Shown one piece after another: positions 59,861 to 64,000 of a stretch of 64,000 nt of DNA. The stretch comes from Pseudomonas helleri (lineage in GTDB: Bacteria; Pseudomonadota; Gammaproteobacteria; Pseudomonadales; Pseudomonadaceae). The position numbers and the translations under genes were made by a program. The stretch is from NCBI RefSeq assembly GCF_001043025.1, contig NZ_JYLD01000011.1:1-64000 (forward strand). Reading direction: 5' to 3'. The notes beneath the pieces were generated by a model. That model was not told the origin of the DNA. It did no database searches and saw only the letters and a program-made list of their open reading frames with translations. Position 1 is the first letter of the stretch. Every line of letters starts with the position of its first letter.

Positions 59861-60256
59861 TTACTTGAACTGGCGGCTCAACCCCGGCGGTACGCCGCTG
59901 GTATCGGTTTCTTCCCAGGGCCCGTTCGGGCTGATCCCGCGGCTCCAGCCGTTGTCCCAGCGGTAGTAGGTGCGCTGGCGATAAAAGATGTTGCTCTGGT
60001 CATCCAGCACATACACCCCAAGACGTGCGTCCCAGTGGCTCGGGCCGCCCGGTGGCGGGGCGAACGTGGCCGAGGTGCGCGGCAGCGGTTTGGGCGGTTG
60101 CGGGATCGGCATGTCCGGCAAGGGTTTGTCCGAGGGTTGCGGCTGCGGGATCGGGCTGGGCGGCGTCGGTGGCGTGGATTCGTACGGTTGATGAACCGAG
60201 CAGGCACTCAGGCCGATGGCCAGGCTAAGCAGGGTGATTCGAGCAAATGCGGCCAT
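59861..60256 (-). CDS. Proline-rich lipoprotein
   Basis: 131 residues with a lipoprotein signal (ITLLSLAIGLSACSVHQ, lipobox LSAC). A linker of repeated Pro-Gln/Pro-Ser (about residues 27-60) precedes a short C-terminal domain (HWDARLGVYVLDDQSNIFYRQRTYYRWDNGWSR) that looks like a small wall- or membrane-facing module common in Pseudomonas. Function unknown. Confidence 0.8.
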   Translation of the reverse strand: MAAFARITLLSLAIGLSACSVHQPYESTPPTPPSPIPQPQPSDKPLPDMPIPQPPKPLPRTSATFAPPPGGPSHWDARLGVYVLDDQSNIFYRQRTYYRWDNGWSRGISPNGPWEETDTSGVPPGLSRQFK

Positions 60257-60284
60257 AACGGGATCTCGTGCAAGTCCTATGGAA

Positions 60285-60373
60285 CTGTGGGAGCGGGCTT
60301 GCTCGCGATGCAAACGACGCGGTGTATCTGTTACACCTTGCCGATCTCATCGCGAGCAAGCCCGCTCCCACAG
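60285..60373. repeat. REP inverted repeat
   Basis: CTGTGGGAGCGGGCTTGCTCGCGATG pairs with CATCGCGAGCAAGCCCGCTCCCACAG. It lies just after the ccmI stop. Confidence 0.9.
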
Positions 60374-60390
60374 ATTAAGCCCTGATAAAT

Positions 60391-61593
60391 TTATTTATCC
60401 GGGCTGTCGATTGTCAGCTGTTGCAACGTCTGGGTGCTGTTGGGCAGCGGTTTGCCACGCCCTACCCATTCGCCAGCGGTGGGCTGGCCCGCACGGGAGA
60501 TGCGCGCAACCAGTTGGACTTCAGGAAAGTTGGACAGTTTCAACTGCGGCATCATTGCGTCGGCATCGCTCAGTTCCACGGTGATCGGCAGGTCCGCCAC
60601 GGTCACGCGTTTGACCGCCAACGGGGCCGGTGGGCCCGACACGGCGCGGGCGAAGATGAACACGCTGTCGCCCGGCAACACACTGGCTTTAACAGCATCA
60701 GCCAAGTCGACGCTGACCTTGATCGACGCCTGCGCCGCAGGCACAGGGGCGCTTTCAACCTTGCCGCCGCTGGCCAGCAATTGCCCGCGGGCGCGCTCGA
60801 TGCCGCCCTCCAGCGCTTCGCGGGACGGGTCACCTATAGGCAGCTCATTGAGCAGCCGCTGCCAGTAGTTGATGGCCTCCTGATAACGCTGGCCCTCAAA
60901 TGCCGCAATGCCGAGCAGGCCCAGGCTGGTGACTTCGTTGGGGTCGGCTTTTAAGGCTTCGTCGGTCAGGGCCTGGGTCTTGTCGCTCCACTTTTTATCG
61001 TCAGCAAAGTACTGCGCCTGCGCCCACTGACCCAACAGCTCGGGCTGGCGCCCGGCCAGCGCCACGGCGCGTTCAAACACCTTGGCGGCCTCTGCCGAAC
61101 GGTTTTGTGCCATGTAGGCACGCCCCAGGAAGTACCAGCTCTCGGCAGAGTCCGGCTGGGCAGCGGCGGCCCGCTCAAGACGCGAGATCATTTGCTCTAG
61201 CGATTGCGGTGGCGTGGCGAACTCTTGGGTCAGTTCAACCTTGTCGCTGGCACCAAAGTGCAGGTACAGGCCCACACCCAGCACCGGCACCATCAACGCC
61301 GCCAGTATGGGCACTACCTTGCCCAAGCTGGAACTGCGCCCCGGCGCCACGCCTTCGGTGTCCGCCAGCAACTCACGCGCGGCTTCGTCGCGACCGCTTT
61401 GCAGTTGTTGTTCGGTCAGCACGCCCTCTTCGCGCTGAGCCTGCAATTGCGCCACGCGCTCTTGGTACAGCGCCACGTTGAGGGCGGTGCGATCTTCTTC
61501 ACGCTGGGCACGGCGACCACGCAGCACCGGGATCAGCAAAAAACTGAGGGCGATGAGTAGCAGCAAGCCCGCTGCAAGCCAGAAATCAATCAT
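60391..61593 (-). CDS. ccmI: Cytochrome c maturation protein CcmI
   Basis: A 400-residue heme-ligation chaperone. Two N-terminal transmembrane helices (IDFWLAAGLLLLIALSFLLIP; VVPILAALMVPVLGVGLYLHF) flank a cytoplasmic loop. A periplasmic TPR region with SWYFLGRAYMAQNRSAEAAKVFERAVAL follows, then a C-terminal domain (VFIFARAVSGPPAPLAV) that binds apocytochrome c. The frame extends upstream, but MIDFWLAAG at 61593 is the family start and overlaps ccmH by 8 bases. Confidence 0.92.
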   Translation of the reverse strand: MIDFWLAAGLLLLIALSFLLIPVLRGRRAQREEDRTALNVALYQERVAQLQAQREEGVLTEQQLQSGRDEAARELLADTEGVAPGRSSSLGKVVPILAALMVPVLGVGLYLHFGASDKVELTQEFATPPQSLEQMISRLERAAAAQPDSAESWYFLGRAYMAQNRSAEAAKVFERAVALAGRQPELLGQWAQAQYFADDKKWSDKTQALTDEALKADPNEVTSLGLLGIAAFEGQRYQEAINYWQRLLNELPIGDPSREALEGGIERARGQLLASGGKVESAPVPAAQASIKVSVDLADAVKASVLPGDSVFIFARAVSGPPAPLAVKRVTVADLPITVELSDADAMMPQLKLSNFPEVQLVARISRAGQPTAGEWVGRGKPLPNSTQTLQQLTIDSPDK

Positions 61594-62062
61594 CTTGGTT
61601 TTTATCCAGCAAGGTATCGAGGCGCTGACGCTCCTCGGCAGAAAGAGTGTCCGAAGCTTCGGCCCGCGCTGTACGACGGCGACGCCCGACAATCACCCCG
61701 ATCACCACTACACCGCCCACCAACAAGGCCAGCGGGCCGAACCACAGCACCACGGTCTTGCTGGTCAAGGCCGGTTTGTAGCGCACAAAGTCGCCGTAGC
61801 GGTCGACCATAAAGTCGATGATCTGCTGGTTGTCCTTGCCCTCGCCCAGCATGCGGAAGATCTCGCGGCGCAGGTCGGTGGCAATCGGCGCGTTGGAGTC
61901 GGCAAGGTCCTGGTTCTGGCACTTGGGGCAACGCAGCTCCTGGGTCAACTCGCGAAAACGCGCGCGCTCAGCGTCATTGGCAAACTCATAGGTGTCGATG
62001 GCCGCATGAGCGATGCCGGTCAAGGCCAGCCCGCACACCAGCGCTGCTAACCAACGCTTCAT
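61586..62062 (-). CDS. ccmH: Cytochrome c maturation thioredoxin-like protein CcmH
   Basis: 158 residues: a signal peptide (LAALVCGLALTGIAHA), a three-helix domain with the redox pair C45-P-K-C48 (LRCPKCQNQDLADSNA), and a C-terminal transmembrane anchor. It keeps the apocytochrome CXXCH cysteines reduced for heme attachment. It overlaps ccmG by four bases. Confidence 0.94.
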   Translation of the reverse strand: MKRWLAALVCGLALTGIAHAAIDTYEFANDAERARFRELTQELRCPKCQNQDLADSNAPIATDLRREIFRMLGEGKDNQQIIDFMVDRYGDFVRYKPALTSKTVVLWFGPLALLVGGVVVIGVIVGRRRRTARAEASDTLSAEERQRLDTLLDKNQDD

Positions 62063-62595
62063 GGCTTGGCCTCATCAACCAGCGCCTGATACTTGCCAGC
62101 CAGTTGTTCGCGCCACACGCGCTCGTCGATCACGCCGACAAACTTGTGGCGGATGATGCCCTGGCTGTCGATCAGGAAGGTTTCCGGGGCGCCGTACACA
62201 CCCAGGTTCAAGCCCAGCGAACCGGCTTCATCGTTGATGTCCAACTGGTACGGGTTGTGGAATTCCTTGAGCCACTTTTTCGCGTCCTCATTGACGTCCT
62301 TGTAGTTGACGCCATAGATCACCACGCCCTGCTCGGCCAGTTTGGTCAGCACCGGGTGCTCGACCTTGCACGAGATGCACCAGGTGGCCCAGACGTTAAC
62401 CAGCGCCGGTTTGCCCTTGAGGTCGGCTTCGGTCAGGGTTTTGTCGCCCTCAACCGCTGGCAGGCTGAACGCCGGGAACGGCTTGTCGATCAGGGTCGAC
62501 GGCAGCTCGGTCGGGTCCAGGTACAAGCCTTTGTACAGAAACCACGCCATGCCCAAAAACACCGCCAGCGGGGCCAGCATTAGCCAGCGTCTCAT
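62059..62595 (-). CDS. ccmG: Thiol:disulfide interchange protein CcmG/DsbE
   Basis: 178 residues: an N-terminal membrane anchor (LAPLAVFLGMAWFLYKGLY) and a thioredoxin domain with active site WCISC (C73, C76) and the cis-Pro region GAPETFLID. The central pair is I-S rather than the P-T of E. coli. It supplies electrons to CcmH. It overlaps ccmF by four bases. Confidence 0.94.
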   Translation of the reverse strand: MRRWLMLAPLAVFLGMAWFLYKGLYLDPTELPSTLIDKPFPAFSLPAVEGDKTLTEADLKGKPALVNVWATWCISCKVEHPVLTKLAEQGVVIYGVNYKDVNEDAKKWLKEFHNPYQLDINDEAGSLGLNLGVYGAPETFLIDSQGIIRHKFVGVIDERVWREQLAGKYQALVDEAKP

Positions 62596-64000
62596 GCTGT
62601 TTCTCCTTTCATGCCCAGCGCGTCGCGCACGCGGGTTTTAACCTTGACTCGATAACGTCGGTCCAGCGCCGCCAGCAAACCGCCAAAGCCGGTGAGCAAA
62701 CCGCCCAGCCAGATCCAGCGCACAAACGGTTTAACGTGGACCCGCACCGCCCAGGCGCCATCGCCCAGCGGTTCACCCAGCGCCACGTACAGGTCGCGGG
62801 TAAAACCGGCGTCGATACCGGCTTCAGTCATCATCGAACTTTGTACCGTGTACAAACGTTTTTCCGGGTGCAGCACGCTGACTTGCTTGCCATTGCGGAT
62901 CACCCGCACGGTGCCTTTGTCCGAGGTGAAGTTCGGCCCTTCAAAATGTTTGGCACCGTCAAAAATGAACTGATAACCGGCCAACTCCATCGACTCACCC
63001 GGCGCCAGACGCAGATCGCGTTCGGCACTGTTTTGGCTCGACAGCACCACACCCAGCGCGCACACCGCGATACCCAAGTGCGCGATCTGCATGCCCCAAT
63101 AACTGCGGGTCAGGCTGCGCAAGCCTTTGACCAGGCCCTTGTGACGGGTTTTGTCACCGATATCGCGCACCCCGGCCAGCAACACCCAGGCCGCCAGCAT
63201 AAAGGTCGCGATCACCGCCCAGTTAAAGTCGCCATAGGCCACACCGGCAATCACCGACAGCGCCGCGCTGCCCAGCAACACCGGGGTCAACATGCCCAGC
63301 AGCCATTTGACCGGGGTGTCTTTCCAGCGCACCAGCACACCCACCGCCATGACCACCATCAGCAAAGCCATCAACGGGATAAACAGCGCATTGAAGTACG
63401 GCGGGCCGACCGACATTTTCGCCCCGCTCACCGCGTCGACAATCAGCGGGTACAAGGTGCCGAGCAGAATCATCGACGCGGCCACCACCAGAATCAGGTT
63501 GTTGCCCAGCAGCAACGTCTCACGTGACCACAGGTTAAAACCGACATGGCTTTTGACCACCGGCGCACGCAACGCAAACAACGTCAGCGAACCGCCCACC
63601 ACAAACAGCAGGAAGATCAGGATAAACACGCCGCGCTCCGGGTCGGCCGCAAACGCATGCACCGACGTCAGCACCCCGGAACGCACAAGGAATGTCCCGA
63701 GCAAGCTCAACGAAAACGCGGCAATGGCCAACAGCACGGTCCAGCTTTTGAACACGCCACGTTTTTCGGTCACTGCCAGCGAGTGAATCAGCGCCGTGCC
63801 GACCAGCCATGGCATGAAAGAAGCGTTTTCAACCGGGTCCCAGAACCACCAGCCGCCCCAGCCAAGCTCGTAATACGCCCACCACGAACCCAGGGTGATG
63901 CCGATCCCCAGAAAGGCCCACGCGACAATCGTCCACGGCCGCGACCAGCGCGCCCATGCGGCGTCCAGTCGACCACCGAGCAAGGCCGCAATGGCAAAGG
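62592..64000 (-). CDS. ccmF: Cytochrome c heme lyase CcmF (N-terminus outside window)
   Basis: The frame is open through the right edge, so the start lies outside; about 469 codons are visible. The tryptophan-rich heme-handling motif GWGGWWFWDPVENASFMPW is present, followed by multiple transmembrane helices and a large periplasmic loop (LAPGESMELAGYQFIFDGAK). CcmF ligates heme to apocytochrome c with CcmH and CcmI. Gene order ccmF-G-H-I is the usual one. Confidence 0.95.
   Translation of the reverse strand, partial: FAIAALLGGRLDAAWARWSRPWTIVAWAFLGIGITLGSWWAYYELGWGGWWFWDPVENASFMPWLVGTALIHSLAVTEKRGVFKSWTVLLAIAAFSLSLLGTFLVRSGVLTSVHAFAADPERGVFILIFLLFVVGGSLTLFALRAPVVKSHVGFNLWSRETLLLGNNLILVVAASMILLGTLYPLIVDAVSGAKMSVGPPYFNALFIPLMALLMVVMAVGVLVRWKDTPVKWLLGMLTPVLLGSAALSVIAGVAYGDFNWAVIATFMLAAWVLLAGVRDIGDKTRHKGLVKGLRSLTRSYWGMQIAHLGIAVCALGVVLSSQNSAERDLRLAPGESMELAGYQFIFDGAKHFEGPNFTSDKGTVRVIRNGKQVSVLHPEKRLYTVQSSMMTEAGIDAGFTRDLYVALGEPLGDGAWAVRVHVKPFVRWIWLGGLLTGFGGLLAALDRRYRVKVKTRVRDALGMKGETA

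Overview
The window looks like a chromosome segment of a Pseudomonas of the fluorescens type. This rests on gene content (tusDCB-tusE, a DUF3509 protein, the PuuD-type urate pathway, gcl-hyi-glxR, ccmFGHI), codon use and the many short GC-rich REP palindromes between genes. No species can be named from sequence alone.

Region 1 (1-12360) is accessory DNA: an array of Rhs 3' ends. Six units carry an almost identical RHS core, the invariant ...PVGWVDP(F/L/T)GL-type junction (DTLGL in unit 6) and a different C-terminal toxin. Each toxin is followed, usually with overlapping stop and start codons, by a small AT-richer immunity gene. The tips read as a type-8-like toxin with a DUF2750 protein; a type-47 toxin with a possible DUF6756 protein; a YwqJ-like deaminase with an unknown immunity protein; a PD-(D/E)XK nuclease with a DUF4304-like protein; an HHH/HNH nuclease with an unknown immunity protein; and a DHQP/CxxC candidate nuclease with Imm21. 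A seventh unit is a core fragment without a tip. Several units are preceded by broken PAAR genes and a common linker of about 50 bp, as if whole PAAR-rhs-immunity loci had collapsed by internal deletion. Only unit 1, open at the left edge, can be the end of a full-length Rhs protein; the rest look like a silent store of tips. The array ends near the 3' side of a tRNA-Ser(UGA) gene.

Region 2 (13062-36300) is mostly core genome: a BI-1/YccA membrane protein, tRNA 2-thiolation (tusDCBE), a TrpD2/YbiB protein, a YheU protein, a CsrA paralogue, YnfA, an LTA-synthase-like enzyme, a spermidine synthase, an ankyrin protein, aroC with a methionine-salvage set (MFS transporter-mtnB-mtnD-mtnC), an alpha/beta hydrolase, prmB, a cysteine-hydrolase-fold protein lacking the cysteine, an Smr protein, folE, glutaredoxin- and GST-like proteins, a PLP aminotransferase and a MarR regulator.

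Region 3 (36399-54836) is a nearly complete purine-ring degradation island. PuuD oxidises urate, HiuH and UraD make allantoin, PuuE opens it, Alc and AllA release urea and glyoxylate, and Gcl, Hyi and GlxR carry glyoxylate to glycerate. Uptake is served by an NCS2 permease and two tandem Tsx-like porins, and a urea channel lies beside glxR. A TTGTATACAA palindrome recurs in the hiuH/puuE and gcl control regions and before a LysE exporter, suggesting one GntR-type regulator. An IS110-family element of the IS1111 type sits between a RutR-like tetR gene and the gcl side, abutting a REP palindrome.

Region 4 (54876-64000) holds a voltage-gated K+ channel with a zinc ribbon, an orphan sulfate-binding protein, topB, a PhzF-family enzyme, a proline-rich lipoprotein and the cytochrome c maturation genes ccmF(partial)-ccmG-ccmH-ccmI on the minus strand.
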